Notes: generated by a model from the letters alone, not told the origin. A stretch of DNA of 43,760 nucleotides from Devosia sp. (GCF_030689745.1 NZ_JAUYGL010000219.1:1-43760); one strand, 5' to 3'. Shown: positions 8,587-18,771, counted from the stretch's first letter. A program made the numbers and translations.

Positions 8587-9456
8587 TTAACCCTCTGATT
8601 CGTCATCATTTTCGTCATCGCCACCGCCCGCGATGGCATCGAGAAACTGCAACAGCATCGCGTTGACCAGAATGGGGCGTTCGATGCTGGGAATATGCGC
8701 CACATTTTCCAGAACCGCCGCAAAGGCGTTCGGCATTTCTTCGCTCAGCTGTTCGTGCCGGTCGATGATCGCGGTGAAATCCTGATCCCCCACCAGCAGC
8801 AGGCTGGGGGCCGCCAGTTCGGCAACGCGGTGCCAGGCGTCGGCCATGGGTTGTTCCTGCGTCAGGGCCGGCTTGTTCAGCGCCAGCGCGTTCATGTCCA
8901 GAAACAGCGCCCGTGCCGCCCCGCTTACCCGGCCGCTTTGCGCCCGTGGCCCATCGAGCCATTCATGCGCCTGCACCCTGTTGAGCATGTCGTTGTCACC
9001 GCGCTCGAAGGCATCCTCTTCAGCCGCCTCGATCATCGATTCCGCTTCGGTGGCATCCCATGGCGCCCCGCTCACCGAGGTGCCGATCAGCACCAGCCCG
9101 ATCACCCGACCGGGGTGGCGCAGCGCGAAATCGATGGCCAGCCCGCCGCCCATCGAACAGCCCACCAGCACCGCAGCGTGAATGCCGAAGGCCTCCAGCA
9201 GCGCCTCGAGATCCCGGCCATGGTGGAATGCGACGTCGGCGCTCTGCGTCTCGCCATAACCGCGTCGGTCATAGGCGATGGCGTGCCAGCCCGCATCGGC
9301 CACCGCCTGCATCTGGCTCAGCCACATCCGCTTGTCGCAGACCCCGGCGTGCAAAAACACCACCGGCAGACCCTCGCCGATCTCGAACCCGGCCAGTGTG
9401 GCACCGCCGACCTCAAGCGAAAACGGCTCAAAGGCCTCTGGCACATCCATGTCCAT
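8587..9456 (-). CDS. Alpha/beta-fold hydrolase
   Basis: Protein of 289 aa with the alpha/beta hydrolase core: oxyanion region VVFLHAGVCDKRMW (about 32-45), YDRRGYGET, nucleophile elbow GCSMGGG with Ser101, acid in LLVGDQDFTA, and a late catalytic His in VAHIPSIERP. Helical cap in the middle. The C-terminus is acidic (GGGDDENDDESEG). Substrate unknown; resembles 3-oxoadipate enol-lactonase/haloperoxidase-like hydrolases but without diagnostic residues. Its ATG overlaps the stop of the small exported protein gene (TAATG), so the two are translationally coupled. Confidence 0.88.
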   Translation of the reverse strand: MDMDVPEAFEPFSLEVGGATLAGFEIGEGLPVVFLHAGVCDKRMWLSQMQAVADAGWHAIAYDRRGYGETQSADVAFHHGRDLEALLEAFGIHAAVLVGCSMGGGLAIDFALRHPGRVIGLVLIGTSVSGAPWDATEAESMIEAAEEDAFERGDNDMLNRVQAHEWLDGPRAQSGRVSGAARALFLDMNALALNKPALTQEQPMADAWHRVAELAAPSLLLVGDQDFTAIIDRHEQLSEEMPNAFAAVLENVAHIPSIERPILVNAMLLQFLDAIAGGGDDENDDESEG

Positions 9457-9782
9457 TACTGGGCAACCTGCACGCAGAAGGCAAAGCCGTCCTTGCCGCC
9501 AACCCAGCAGCCCGGCGCACCTGCCGCCGGCGTCATCGCGCCCAATTCCTGCGGATAAAGTGCATCGGGGGCGCCAAGATAGCCCATGCCTTCGCTCGCG
9601 CCGACCAGCGCAAAGGCAAACACCCGTCCGTCCGGCAGCGCAAAGGTCAGCCCACCGCCATCACGCGCCACATCACACTCGAACGTGTCGAAGCCGTTCA
9701 CCGAACACTGCGCCGGCTCAGCCTGCGCCACGCCGGCCCACAGCCCCCAAATCAGGGCCGAACCCATCACCAGAGATTTCAT
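9456..9782 (-). CDS. Small exported protein of unknown function
   Basis: Protein of 108 aa with a clear signal peptide (MKSLVMGSALIWGLWAGVAQA, cleavage likely before EPAQC) and a compact mature domain of about 87 residues holding four cysteines (CSVNGFDTFEC, GCWVGG, FAFCVQ), probably two disulfides in the periplasm. Not recognised. It is the first gene of a two-gene unit with the hydrolase. Confidence 0.75.
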   Translation of the reverse strand: MKSLVMGSALIWGLWAGVAQAEPAQCSVNGFDTFECDVARDGGGLTFALPDGRVFAFALVGASEGMGYLGAPDALYPQELGAMTPAAGAPGCWVGGKDGFAFCVQVAQ

Positions 9783-9796
9783 ACTGCCCCCACAGC

Positions 9797-9822
9797 AAAA
9801 AGGGCGGGCTGATTGCCCGCCC
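9797..9822 (-). terminator. Terminator of ettA
   Basis: Minus strand GGGCGGGC/GCCCGCCC 8-bp stem, 5-base loop, then TTTTT, 7 bases past the ettA stop. The same bases lie just upstream of the small exported protein ATG (9782). Confidence 0.85.
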
Positions 9823-9828
9823 GCTATC

Positions 9829-11484
9829 CTACCGCGTCAGCGGCTTGTATGTCGCGCGCTTTGGATTGACCGCGTCCGCGCCCAGGCGCCGGATCTTGTC
9901 GGCTTCATAGTCGGCGAAATTGCCTTCGAACCATTCCACATGGCTGTTGCCTTCAAACGCCAGCATATGGGTGGCCAGCCGGTCGAGGAACATCCGGTCA
10001 TGGCTGATGATCACGGCGCAGCCGGCGAATTCCTCGAGCGCCTCTTCCAGCGCGGCGAGGGTTTCGGTGTCCAGATCGTTGGTCGGTTCGTCAAGCAGCA
10101 GTACATTGGCGCCGCTCTTCAACATCTTGGCCAGGTGCACGCGGTTGCGCTGCCCGCCCGAGAGATTGCCCACCTTCTGCTGCTGGTCGCCGCCCTTGAA
10201 GTTGAACGAGGAGGTATAGGCGCGCGAATTGACTTCGCGCTTGCCCAGCAGCAGCACTTCGTCGCCTTCCGAGATCTCTTCCCACACCGTCTTGTTGGGG
10301 TTGAGGGTGTCGCGGCTCTGGTCGACATAGCCCAGCTTGACCGTGTCGGCGACGGTGATCGTGCCGCTGTCAGGGGTTTCCTGCCCGGTCATCATGCGGA
10401 ACAGCGTGGTCTTGCCCGCGCCATTGGGCCCGATGATCCCGACAATGCCGCCCGGCGGCACCTTGAAGCTGAGATTGTCGATCAGCAGGCGATCGCCATA
10501 GGACTTGCTGACCCCCTCGATGTCGATGACATTCTGGCCCAGCCGCTCGCCGGCCGGAATAATGATCTGCGCCGTGCCAGACTGGGTGCGGGCCTCGTTG
10601 ATCTTGACCAGCTCTTCATAGGATTTCAGGCGCGCCTTGGACTTGGACTGGCGCGCCTGTGGCGATTGCCCCATCCATTCGCGCTCGCGCTCCAGCACCT
10701 TGGCGCGTGCCGCGTCTTCACTCTTTTCCTGTGCATAGCGCTTGGCCTTGGCCGTCAGGTATGCCGAGTAATTGCCTTCATAGGGCACGCCGCGACCGCG
10801 ATCGAGCTCGAGAATCCAGCCCGTCACATTGTCGAGGAAATAGCGATCATGGGTGATGATCAGCACGGCGCCGGCGAACTCGCGCAGATGGCGTTCCAGC
10901 CAGGCGGTGGTCTCGGCATCCAGATGGTTGGTGGGTTCGTCAAGCAGCAGCAGGTCGGGCTTGCTCAGCAGCAGCGCGCACAGCGCCACGCGGCGACGCT
11001 CGCCACCCGACAGCTTGGTGACATCGGCATCACCGGGCGGGCAGCCCAGCGCTTCCATGGCCACTTCGACCTGGCTTTCCAGATCCCACAGATTCTCGGC
11101 GTCGATCTGGTCCTGCAGCTTGCTGGCCTCGTCCGCGGTCTCGTCCGAATAGTTCATCATCAGGTCGTTGTAGCGATCGACGACGTCCTTCTTCTCCTTG
11201 ACGCCGGTCATCACATTGCCCAGCACGTTCAGCGCCGGGTCCAGCTCGGGCTCCTGGCTCAGATAGCCAACCTTGGCGCCTTGCGCGACCCAGGCTTCGC
11301 CCTGGAATTCCTTGTCGATGCCGGCCATGATCTTGAGCAAGGTCGATTTACCCGAGCCATTGGGGCCGAGCACACCGATCTTGGCATCGGGGTAGAAGGA
11401 GAGATGGATATTGTCCAAAACCTTCTTGCCGCCGGCATAGGCTTTGGACATTCCGTCCATGTGATAGATGAATTGGCGTGCCAT
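9829..11484 (-). CDS. ettA: Energy-dependent translational throttle protein, ABC-F
   Basis: ABC-F ATPase of 551 aa, the usual EttA length, that binds the ribosomal E site and gates entry into elongation according to ATP/ADP. Two ABC domains: Walker A 1 GPNGSGKST at residues 40-48 with signature KLSGGERRRVALC, and a second GPNGAGKTT with NLSGGQRNRVHLA, each followed by LLLDEPTN. The charged linker (about 245-320, with EREREWMGQSPQARQ) is the P-site tRNA interaction motif region. The start MARQFIYHMDGMSKAY matches EttA proteins; longer readings upstream have no family support. Confidence 0.97.
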   Translation of the reverse strand: MARQFIYHMDGMSKAYAGGKKVLDNIHLSFYPDAKIGVLGPNGSGKSTLLKIMAGIDKEFQGEAWVAQGAKVGYLSQEPELDPALNVLGNVMTGVKEKKDVVDRYNDLMMNYSDETADEASKLQDQIDAENLWDLESQVEVAMEALGCPPGDADVTKLSGGERRRVALCALLLSKPDLLLLDEPTNHLDAETTAWLERHLREFAGAVLIITHDRYFLDNVTGWILELDRGRGVPYEGNYSAYLTAKAKRYAQEKSEDAARAKVLEREREWMGQSPQARQSKSKARLKSYEELVKINEARTQSGTAQIIIPAGERLGQNVIDIEGVSKSYGDRLLIDNLSFKVPPGGIVGIIGPNGAGKTTLFRMMTGQETPDSGTITVADTVKLGYVDQSRDTLNPNKTVWEEISEGDEVLLLGKREVNSRAYTSSFNFKGGDQQQKVGNLSGGQRNRVHLAKMLKSGANVLLLDEPTNDLDTETLAALEEALEEFAGCAVIISHDRMFLDRLATHMLAFEGNSHVEWFEGNFADYEADKIRRLGADAVNPKRATYKPLTR

Positions 11485-11668
11485 GCAGCATGATCCTCGG
11501 CAAGAACTGGTTTGGGCCCGTATGTAGGTGATGGCGCCCCTTTGGGCAACCGGCTGCCGTACTCTCGCCGCATCCTTCCCCTTACCTCGCCGCGTTGACA
11601 GAGAAGTGCTTCCCGTTTCGGTGGCATCTGGTCTACCTCTTGCGCCATCCAATCCCGGGAACCTGCCG

Positions 11669-13024
11669 ATGACCATCAAATTTGCCCTGGCGTTCAGCGG
11701 CGCCGCACTGCTGCTGCAGCCGGCACTGGCGCTCGACACCCCGCCACAACAAAATGCCGTCGAACACTTCGTGCTCGATAACGGGCTTGAGGTCGTGGTG
11801 ATCCCCGATCATCGCGCCCCGGTGGTCACCCACATGGTCTGGTACAAGGTCGGCAGCGCCGATGAACCGGCGGGCAAATCGGGCATTGCCCATTTCTTCG
11901 AACATCTGATGTTCAAGGGCACCGAACGCTTTCCGGCCGGCGAACTCGACGCCACCGTCACCGCCCTGGGCGGCAATCTGAATGCCTTCACCACCGCCGA
12001 CGTCACCGCCTATTTTGAAACCGTGCCGCCCGACGCGCTGGCCAGCATGATGGATTTTGAGGCCGACCGCATGCGGGGCCTGGTGCTGACCGATGCGGTT
12101 ATCGGCGCCGAGCGCGATGTGGTGCTCGAAGAACGGCGCCAGCGCGTCGAGAGCAGCGCCCAGTCGCTGCTCACCGAAGAGTTCACCGCCACGCTTTACC
12201 AGAACCACCCCTATGGCATTCCCACCATTGGCTGGATGCACGAAATGGAGCAGCTCAACCGCGCCGACGCGGCCAGCTTCTACGAACAGTATTACGCGCC
12301 CAACAATGCGGTGCTGGTCGTCGCCGGCGATGTGGAGCCGGCCACCGTCAAAACCCTGGCCGAGCAAAGCTATGGCCAGGTCGAGCGTGGCCCCGACCTG
12401 CCGCCGCGCCTCCGTCCGTCCGAACCCGAGCGCAACACCAGCGCCAGCGTCACCCTGCACGATCCGCGCGTCGGTCTGCCCAGCTTCCTGCGCGCCTGGG
12501 TCGTGCCGACCTACCGCACCGCCGAGCCCGGCGAAGCCGAAGCGCTTGACCTGCTCGCCGAGATTCTTGGCGGCAGCAGCCGCAGCCGGTTCTATCAGGA
12601 GGTGGTGGTCAAATCCGGCACCGCCGCCCAGGCCGGCGCTGGCTATGATGGCGGCGCCTATGACCCCAGCGGCTTTTCCATCTACGGCGTGCCACAGGGC
12701 GAGCACACCCTGGCCGAAGTCGAAGCCGCGATGGACGCCGAACTGACCCGGCTGATTACCGACGGCATCAGCGCCGACGAGCTCGACCGCGCCAAGGCGC
12801 GCTTTCGCCGCGGCCTGATCTTTGCGCGCGATGCCCAGCAGAACATGGCGCAGATCTATGGCAGTGCGCTCGCCACCGGTCGGAGCGTCGACGACATCGA
12901 GCAATGGCCCGAGCGCATCCGCGCCGTCACCCCCGAACAGCTTCAGGCGGTGGCCAAAAAATACCTCGATCCCGCAACAGCCGTCACCAGCTATCTGCTG
13001 CCGCCCGCCACCGGAGCGCAATAA
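11669..13024 (+). CDS. M16 zinc metallopeptidase, catalytic subunit
   Basis: Exported M16-family peptidase of 451 aa (PqqL/processing-peptidase-like). Signal peptide residues 1-22 (ending PALALDT). The inverted zinc motif HFFEH lies at 75-79 (H75, E78, H79), with the third ligand expected about 70 residues on in the EERRQRVES segment. Two M16 half-domains follow. The start was chosen at MTIKFALAF, where the signal peptide begins, with CGGGAA 10 bases upstream. The next gene starts 3 bases after the stop and encodes a non-catalytic partner; together they should form the clamshell heterodimer that degrades peptides in the periplasm. Confidence 0.94.
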   Translation: MTIKFALAFSGAALLLQPALALDTPPQQNAVEHFVLDNGLEVVVIPDHRAPVVTHMVWYKVGSADEPAGKSGIAHFFEHLMFKGTERFPAGELDATVTALGGNLNAFTTADVTAYFETVPPDALASMMDFEADRMRGLVLTDAVIGAERDVVLEERRQRVESSAQSLLTEEFTATLYQNHPYGIPTIGWMHEMEQLNRADAASFYEQYYAPNNAVLVVAGDVEPATVKTLAEQSYGQVERGPDLPPRLRPSEPERNTSASVTLHDPRVGLPSFLRAWVVPTYRTAEPGEAEALDLLAEILGGSSRSRFYQEVVVKSGTAAQAGAGYDGGAYDPSGFSIYGVPQGEHTLAEVEAAMDAELTRLITDGISADELDRAKARFRRGLIFARDAQQNMAQIYGSALATGRSVDDIEQWPERIRAVTPEQLQAVAKKYLDPATAVTSYLLPPATGAQ

Positions 13025-13027
13025 GCC

Positions 13028-14356
13028 ATGACCACCTTACCCCTGCTCCGCCGCGCCCTTGCGGTTGTCGCCACCAGCTTTGCCCTGCTGCTCACCGCCC
13101 TGCCGGCGCAGGCCGAAGTGGTATTTCAGGACATCACCTCACCCCAGGGCATCGACGCCTGGCTGGTGGAGGATTACGCTGTCCCCATCATCACCATCCG
13201 CTTTGCCTTTGAAGGCGGCACCACCCAGGACCCGGCGGGCAAGGAAGGGCTGACCAGCCTGCTGACCGCCCTGTTCGACGAAGGCGCGGGCACGCTCGAC
13301 AGCGAGAGCTTCCAGATTGCCCTTGATGATGCCGGCGCCGAAATGGGCTTTATTGCCGATGCCGACGCGCTGTACGGCTCGATGCGCATGCTGGCCGAGC
13401 AGCGCGACGAGGCCGTCGCCCTGCTCAAACTGGCCATCGAGGCCCCGCGCTTTGACCAGAACCCGATTGATCGCATGCGCGCCCAATTGGTGAGCGGCAT
13501 CACCGCTGCGGCGCAGAACCCCAACACCACCGCGCAGCGCCAATGGGCCACGGCGCTCTATGGCGAGCACCCCTATGCCCGGCGCAGCGAAGGCACGCTG
13601 CAAACCCTGGCCAGCCTGACCGCCGATGATCTGCGCCAGCTGCACCAAAGGCAGTTTGCACGCCAGAAACTGCATGTCGGCATTGTCGGCGCCATCGACG
13701 CCACAGACGCCGCCGCCATGCTCGACACCCTGTTTGGCACCCTGCCCGACGCGCCCGATCTGACCACCATTGCCGATATTGACCCACAGCTTGGCCAGGA
13801 CCTGCACGTCCCCTACGAGCTGCCCCAGACCTCGATCTTCATGGCCTATCCCAGCCTGGAGCGCGACGATCCCGACTATCTGACAGCCTATCTGATGACC
13901 CAGATCCTGGGCGGCGACAATTTCGGCTCCCGCCTCACCACCGAAGTGCGCGAAGAACGCGGCCTGACCTATGGCATCAGCGCGTCGCTGAACAATATGG
14001 CGCACAGCCAGGCCCTGGTGATCGCCACCGCCACACGGGCCGATCGCGCCGCCGAAACCCTTGCCGTGATCAAGGATGTCGTCGCCACAATGGCCGAAGA
14101 CGGCCCTGACGAAGACGAGCTTGCCGCCGCCAAGAAATACCTCATCGGCTCCTACCCGATCAACGAGCTCAGTTCCTCTTCGGCCATCGCCAATACGCTG
14201 GTCGGCCTGCAATTGCGTGATCTGGGTATCGACTACCTTGCCCGCCGCCCCGATTTGATCAACGCTGTCACCGTCGACGACATCAAGGCGATGGCCCAGC
14301 GATTGCTCAGCGTGGAGCCGACCATCCTGCAAATGGGACCGGCGCCCAAGCCTTAG
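13028..14356 (+). CDS. M16 peptidase-like partner subunit lacking the zinc motif
   Basis: Protein of 442 aa with a signal peptide (ALAVVATSFALLLTALPAQAE) and full M16 fold, but the zinc-binding region reads GLTSLLTALFDEGAG instead of HxxEH, so it cannot bind catalytic zinc. It keeps the substrate-binding REERGLTYGI segment near residue 320, where Arg/Tyr hold peptide substrates in M16B partners. Located 3 bases after the catalytic subunit, so co-translated. The division into active and substrate-binding subunits is well known in bacterial M16B pairs. Confidence 0.93.
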   Translation: MTTLPLLRRALAVVATSFALLLTALPAQAEVVFQDITSPQGIDAWLVEDYAVPIITIRFAFEGGTTQDPAGKEGLTSLLTALFDEGAGTLDSESFQIALDDAGAEMGFIADADALYGSMRMLAEQRDEAVALLKLAIEAPRFDQNPIDRMRAQLVSGITAAAQNPNTTAQRQWATALYGEHPYARRSEGTLQTLASLTADDLRQLHQRQFARQKLHVGIVGAIDATDAAAMLDTLFGTLPDAPDLTTIADIDPQLGQDLHVPYELPQTSIFMAYPSLERDDPDYLTAYLMTQILGGDNFGSRLTTEVREERGLTYGISASLNNMAHSQALVIATATRADRAAETLAVIKDVVATMAEDGPDEDELAAAKKYLIGSYPINELSSSSAIANTLVGLQLRDLGIDYLARRPDLINAVTVDDIKAMAQRLLSVEPTILQMGPAPKP

Positions 14357-14394
14357 CTCTCGTTCCTGCCACGCCGCCTTCCCGGGAGATCGTC

Positions 14395-15285
14395 TTGAGC
14401 CATCCGCCATTCACCCGCCGTGGCCGCGCCCTGCAGCCGGGCCAGCGCGCCGAACTGACCATCATCAAGCCCGATGGCAGCGGGCGCACGGTGATCTTTA
14501 CCGCCGATGAGGTGATCGAGGCGCCCAACTGGACACCCGATGGCCAGACCCTGATATTCAATGCCGGCGGCGAACTCTGGCGCATCCCGGCCGCTGGCGG
14601 CACGCCGGCGCGGATCGACACCGGCACGCTGCGCGATCTCAACAATGACCACGTGCTCTCGCCCGATGGCCAGACCGTCTATGTCAGTGCCGATGATGGC
14701 CATCTCTACGCCGTGCCGATCACCGGCGGCACAGCGCGCCGCGTCTCCAATACGCACGCCACGCCACATCATTATTATTTGCACGGCATCAGCCCTGATG
14801 GCCTGACCCTGGCCTATGTCGCCGTCGAGGCCCCACACGGCACGCGCCGCATCAACATCTTCACCATTCCCAGCGCCGGTGGTCCCGACACCCGCCTGAC
14901 CGATCTCGACGCGCCCCATGACGGCCCAGAATACTCTCCCGATGGCCAATGGATCTATTTCAATGCCGAGCGCACCTCCCCCGGCCACGCCCAGTGCTTC
15001 CGCATGCGTGCCGATGGCAGCGGCGTGCAACAATTGACCGACGACGAGCGCGTCAACTGGTTCCCGCACCCCTCGCCCGATGGCGCCTCGCTGGTCTATC
15101 TCAGCTACCCGCCCGGCACGCAGGGCCACCCGGCCGACAAGGATGTGATCCTGCGCTTCATGCGCCCCGATGGTAGTGACAAGCGCGATATCATCGCCTT
15201 CTTTGGCGGTCAGGGCACCATCAACGTCAATTCCTGGGCCCCCGACAGCGCGCGCTTTGCCTATGTCGCCTACCCGCTTGGCTAG
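14395..15285 (+). CDS. TolB-like beta-propeller protein
   Basis: Protein of 296 aa built of WD40-like/PD40 repeats: recurring [32 protein letters not shown] and SPDGASLVY blocks about 45 residues apart give a six-bladed propeller. No signal peptide is evident, so it is probably cytoplasmic, unlike TolB. The start is TTG (TTG AGC CAT CCG) with GGGAG 7 bases upstream; no ATG fits. It shares the direction of the M16 pair but with a 38-base gap. Its stop overlaps that of the converging receptor gene in a shared CTAG. Confidence 0.8.
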   Translation: MSHPPFTRRGRALQPGQRAELTIIKPDGSGRTVIFTADEVIEAPNWTPDGQTLIFNAGGELWRIPAAGGTPARIDTGTLRDLNNDHVLSPDGQTVYVSADDGHLYAVPITGGTARRVSNTHATPHHYYLHGISPDGLTLAYVAVEAPHGTRRINIFTIPSAGGPDTRLTDLDAPHDGPEYSPDGQWIYFNAERTSPGHAQCFRMRADGSGVQQLTDDERVNWFPHPSPDGASLVYLSYPPGTQGHPADKDVILRFMRPDGSDKRDIIAFFGGQGTINVNSWAPDSARFAYVAYPLG

Positions 15286-16376
15286 CCGGTGAGCCCCAGC
15301 GCCTGCTTGATCGTATCGTCCTGCTCGGTGCGCTGCACCACCACGCCCCACCAGCCCAGCCCGTCATATTCCTGGTAGCCCAGCGTCTTGGCAAAGGCGA
15401 CGATATTGCCTTTGCCATCATAGTAACTGCCACGGGCGCGGCCCTCATCGCGCAGGTCGAAACTGGCAAAGCGATGCGCCGGATTGGTCGTGGCAATCAT
15501 CCGGCCCTTGGCGTCGAGCAGCATCACCTCGGTGCGTTCGGCATCCTTGGGCGGCAGGGCGGCCTCGGTCTCGACGATCGAACGCCCCTGCTCCTGCCAG
15601 TCGAAATAGACCCCCAGCGTGCCCAGCACGGCGCCGTCGGCCCGGCCCTGGCCGCGCACCGCCGTGCTATAGACCAGCACTTCGCGCCCGTCATGCGCCG
15701 CGCTTTCCATCACTTCGCCCACCGCATAGTCGTCGCCGCTCTTGGTCGCCAGCGCCCCCCGGAACCAGGCCTCGCGCGAAAAGTCGTGCCCCAGCAGCTG
15801 GCGGGCATGCGCGCCATTGGCGCTGGCCACCACCCGCCCACGTGCATCGGTCAGCACCAGGTCGCAATAGACGCTGTAAAAGCGGTTGATCGTCGCCAGC
15901 CGGTCGGCGGCAAAACCCAGCCTGCCCGGCTCGGGATCGCCCAGCGCCTCCCAGAGCGCCGTGTCGGTCGCCCACCAGCGCACGTCGGCGGTGCGCTCAT
16001 AGAGGTTGCGCACGATCAGTTGCACCAGCGTCTGCGACAGATCGATCAGCCGCACGCCCTCCATTTCCTCCACCAGCGTCTCGCTCATGCTGCGGCTGAG
16101 CGAAATCCGCCCCATCAGCACGTCCTGGAACCGCAGCGCAATATCGGCGGCCCGATCGGCCAGGTGCTGCACCTCGTCGGCCACCACGGCAAAGCCCTTG
16201 CCGGCATCCCCGGCCCGCGCCGCCTCGATAATAGCATTGATGGCCAGCAATTTGGTCTGCTTGACGATCTGCAGATTGTTGGTGGCATAGCTCTGCAACT
16301 CGCTGCCGATGCCATCCATCACGATGCGCATGGCACGCGGCGAGGCCGCAACACCCGTCTTGCCGTTACTAGTCAT
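15282..16376 (-). CDS. Soluble receptor with MCP signalling tip preceding a Cache-like sensor domain
   Basis: Protein of 364 aa. Residues of about 38-75 ([35 protein letters not shown]) are the conserved hairpin tip of methyl-accepting chemotaxis proteins that contacts CheA/CheW. The remaining 250 residues resemble a Cache/PAS-like sensor ([50 protein letters not shown], and a second similar half with [14 protein letters not shown]). No transmembrane helix and no signal peptide, so the order of parts is inverted relative to classical receptors and the protein should be cytosolic. The methylation helices are largely missing. It may modulate a chemosensory array or bind an intracellular ligand. 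Confidence 0.82.
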   Translation of the reverse strand: MTSNGKTGVAASPRAMRIVMDGIGSELQSYATNNLQIVKQTKLLAINAIIEAARAGDAGKGFAVVADEVQHLADRAADIALRFQDVLMGRISLSRSMSETLVEEMEGVRLIDLSQTLVQLIVRNLYERTADVRWWATDTALWEALGDPEPGRLGFAADRLATINRFYSVYCDLVLTDARGRVVASANGAHARQLLGHDFSREAWFRGALATKSGDDYAVGEVMESAAHDGREVLVYSTAVRGQGRADGAVLGTLGVYFDWQEQGRSIVETEAALPPKDAERTEVMLLDAKGRMIATTNPAHRFASFDLRDEGRARGSYYDGKGNIVAFAKTLGYQEYDGLGWWGVVVQRTEQDDTIKQALGLTG

Positions 16377-16587
16377 GAGCGTGCCCCAATTGTACTCAGC
16401 TCCGCCCGAACGCCACTGCCTAAAATTTAAGCAATAAAACCAACGTCATGGCGGCAGTTTTCAAGTACATGTATGAGCAAACAGAGTAACCAGACCGTAA
16501 ACATGTTGATCGCTGTCAGTAATCTGGCAGATCCCGTCGCCGTGATGCTGGGCGGCGTCCAGTGCTTTTCCTATGGCGCGCAGTTCG

Positions 16588-18771
16588 TCAGGCCTCGGCC
16601 GCCGCGAGCTCGAGCCAGACCGGCACCGATTTGAAGGCCGGCGTCTTGCTGCGCGGATCGACCGCCGTGCCCACCAGCACATTGGCCTCGGGGTAATAGG
16701 CCATGGCGCTGCCCCGCGGCAGGTCGAAGGCCCGGGCCACTGCCTGCATCCGCCCGACATCGGAGGCGATGGTCACTACCTGCCCTTCGCGCACGCCGAA
16801 CCCGGCCATATCCTCGCCATTGAGGAACACCGCATCGCGTTCGGCGCCGCCGCGATAGCTGTCCTTTTCCTCATAGATAATGGTGTTGAACTGGCCCTCG
16901 CTGCGAATGGTGGCTAGGCTGAGCTGGCCGGTCGCCGCAGCAGGAACGGGCGTCACCACGAAATGCGCCTTGCCGTCCGGCGTACCAAATTCGGGCGTGT
17001 GCATCACCCGGTGCTTGATATGGAATTCGCGTTTAGCCACGTCGATATCGGCCAGCTCTTCCATTCCCGGCACGATCGCCGCAATGGCGTCGCGCACCCG
17101 GGCATGGGCGCTGAAGCCCTTGAAGTCGATCGGCGAGCCGGGCAGCACACGGGCACCGATTTCGCCCAGGATCCAGCTTTCGGGCCGCACATTGTCCAGA
17201 CGACGAATGCCGCCATCGCTCAGCCGCACGTAGTTGAACATCGATTCCTGGGTGGTCGGCTCCCATTCCTCGTCGCGCGCCGTCACCGGCAGCACCATCA
17301 CCTCGCCATCGCCGAGCCCGTGCACATGGCCCATATTCAATGTCGTGGTCAGAAACAGCTTGAAGCCGATGGCAGCCATCGCCCGGCTGGCAAACGCCGT
17401 GTCCGGCGTCGCGCCCCACAGATTGCCGCCCATGATCACCGCGCTGTCAATCGCTCCCGCCTCGGCGGTCTTGAGACACACCATGGTATCCATGCCCCGC
17501 GCCGTGGGGAAGCTGACGCCGAATTCGGCCTCCATCTTCGCCAGCACATCCCCCGCCAGCACCGGCTTGACCCCGATCGTGCCGATGCCCTGCACATTGG
17601 AATGCCCGCGCAGCGGCAGCAGACCGGCAAAGCGCTTGCCCACCATGCCGCGCAGCACCGCCAGATTGGCAATGGCCTCGACATTTTCCACACCATGGAT
17701 GTGATGGGTCATCCCCATGCCCCAGGCGAATACGGCGTTTTCGGCCTTGCCATATTGCCGGGCGATATGGGCGATCTCCCCGGCGCTGATGCCGCAGGTC
17801 GCGCTGATCTCCTCCCAGCCCAGCCCCGCCAGATCGGCGGCAAACGCCTCGAACCCGCTGCTGTGCGCGGCGATGAAATCGCGGTCCTCGAGCCCCAGTT
17901 CCAGCACGGCCTTGGCGATGCCCTTCAACAGCGCAATATCCGAGCCGATCCGCGGCTGACAATAATCCGAGGCTATCTCGCTGCCACCCTTGAGCATGGA
18001 ACGGGGCGATTTCGGCACGGAAAACTTGACCAGCCCGGGCTCCCGGGCCGGATTGATCACGATCACCTGCCCGCCCCGCTCGCGACAGTTCTTGAGCATG
18101 TGAATGAAGCGCGGATGGTTCGACGATGGGTTGGCCCCGATCACAAAGATCAGGTCGGCCCCAGTCAGATCCTCCAGCTCGACGCTTGAGGTCGCCTTGC
18201 CAATCGTGCTGGCCAGCCCCTCGCTGGTCGCTTGGTGGCAGTAATACGAGCAATTATTGACATTATTGGTGCCATAGGCCCGCGCCAGCAGCTGGAACAA
18301 AAACCCCGCCTCATTGGACGAGCGGCCCGAGGAATAAAAGAAACTGCGCTCCGGCGCGGTGGCCTCTAGCTGGCTGGCGGCATGGGCCAGGGCAAACTCC
18401 CAGTCGACCGGGGTGAAACGGTCGGCGCCGCGCGCCTTGAACAGCGGCGTATTCAGCCGCCCCAGATGCTCCATCTCCCGGCCGGTCAGCTCGGCCAGAT
18501 CCTTGATGCTGTGCTCGAAGATCGCCTCGGGAATACCGGGCTGAATGTCGGTCGACTGCGCCTGCACGCTCTTGTTGCAGACCGAGGGAAACTCATCGAG
18601 CTCATTGGTCATGCCGCCGCGCTGGCCGCCCATGCCATAGGCACAGGCCTTGCAGGCATTCTTGGCCGTCAGCGCCTTGGCGGCCTTGCCCACCCCCATG
18701 CGGCCAATGGTGGCCAGGGTATAGAGAACCTTCTTGGGTCCGCCGCCCACAATCTGACGAGTATCGGCCAT
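16588..18771 (-). CDS. FdhF/YdeP-family molybdopterin oxidoreductase
   Basis: Cytoplasmic molybdo-bis(MGD) oxidoreductase of 727 aa. The N-terminus has only a C40-x2-C43 pair (NACKACAYGMGGQ) in place of a four-cysteine FeS motif. C178 in NNCSYYCHQATSEGL is the probable Mo ligand at the Sec/Cys position of formate dehydrogenases. Molybdopterin-binding segments: DLIFVIGANPSSNHPRF, VIVINPAREPG, and a C-terminal MopB domain (LSLATIRSEGQFNTIIYEEKDSYRG, then YYPEANVLV). YdeP of E. coli is linked to acid resistance; the substrate is unknown. The start MADTRQIVGG is chosen because it aligns with the family N-terminus; an upstream extension is unlikely. No FdhD or subunit gene is adjacent. Confidence 0.9.
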   Translation of the reverse strand: MADTRQIVGGGPKKVLYTLATIGRMGVGKAAKALTAKNACKACAYGMGGQRGGMTNELDEFPSVCNKSVQAQSTDIQPGIPEAIFEHSIKDLAELTGREMEHLGRLNTPLFKARGADRFTPVDWEFALAHAASQLEATAPERSFFYSSGRSSNEAGFLFQLLARAYGTNNVNNCSYYCHQATSEGLASTIGKATSSVELEDLTGADLIFVIGANPSSNHPRFIHMLKNCRERGGQVIVINPAREPGLVKFSVPKSPRSMLKGGSEIASDYCQPRIGSDIALLKGIAKAVLELGLEDRDFIAAHSSGFEAFAADLAGLGWEEISATCGISAGEIAHIARQYGKAENAVFAWGMGMTHHIHGVENVEAIANLAVLRGMVGKRFAGLLPLRGHSNVQGIGTIGVKPVLAGDVLAKMEAEFGVSFPTARGMDTMVCLKTAEAGAIDSAVIMGGNLWGATPDTAFASRAMAAIGFKLFLTTTLNMGHVHGLGDGEVMVLPVTARDEEWEPTTQESMFNYVRLSDGGIRRLDNVRPESWILGEIGARVLPGSPIDFKGFSAHARVRDAIAAIVPGMEELADIDVAKREFHIKHRVMHTPEFGTPDGKAHFVVTPVPAAATGQLSLATIRSEGQFNTIIYEEKDSYRGGAERDAVFLNGEDMAGFGVREGQVVTIASDVGRMQAVARAFDLPRGSAMAYYPEANVLVGTAVDPRSKTPAFKSVPVWLELAAAEA

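Noticed and set aside
9586..11493. Plus-strand frame of 635 codons opposite ettA
   Set aside because: Shadow of a strongly supported ABC-F gene; composition is rich in Gln/His/Arg as expected from antisense reading.
11633..13021. Minus-strand frame opposite the M16 peptidase
   Set aside because: Gly/His/Asp-rich antisense shadow without domain similarity; the sense strand has HxxEH and a signal peptide.
16377..16587. Small minus-strand gene (16461-16760) between the receptor and molybdoenzyme genes
   Set aside because: It overlaps the 3' end of the molybdoenzyme in another frame and shows no ribosome-binding site or domain.
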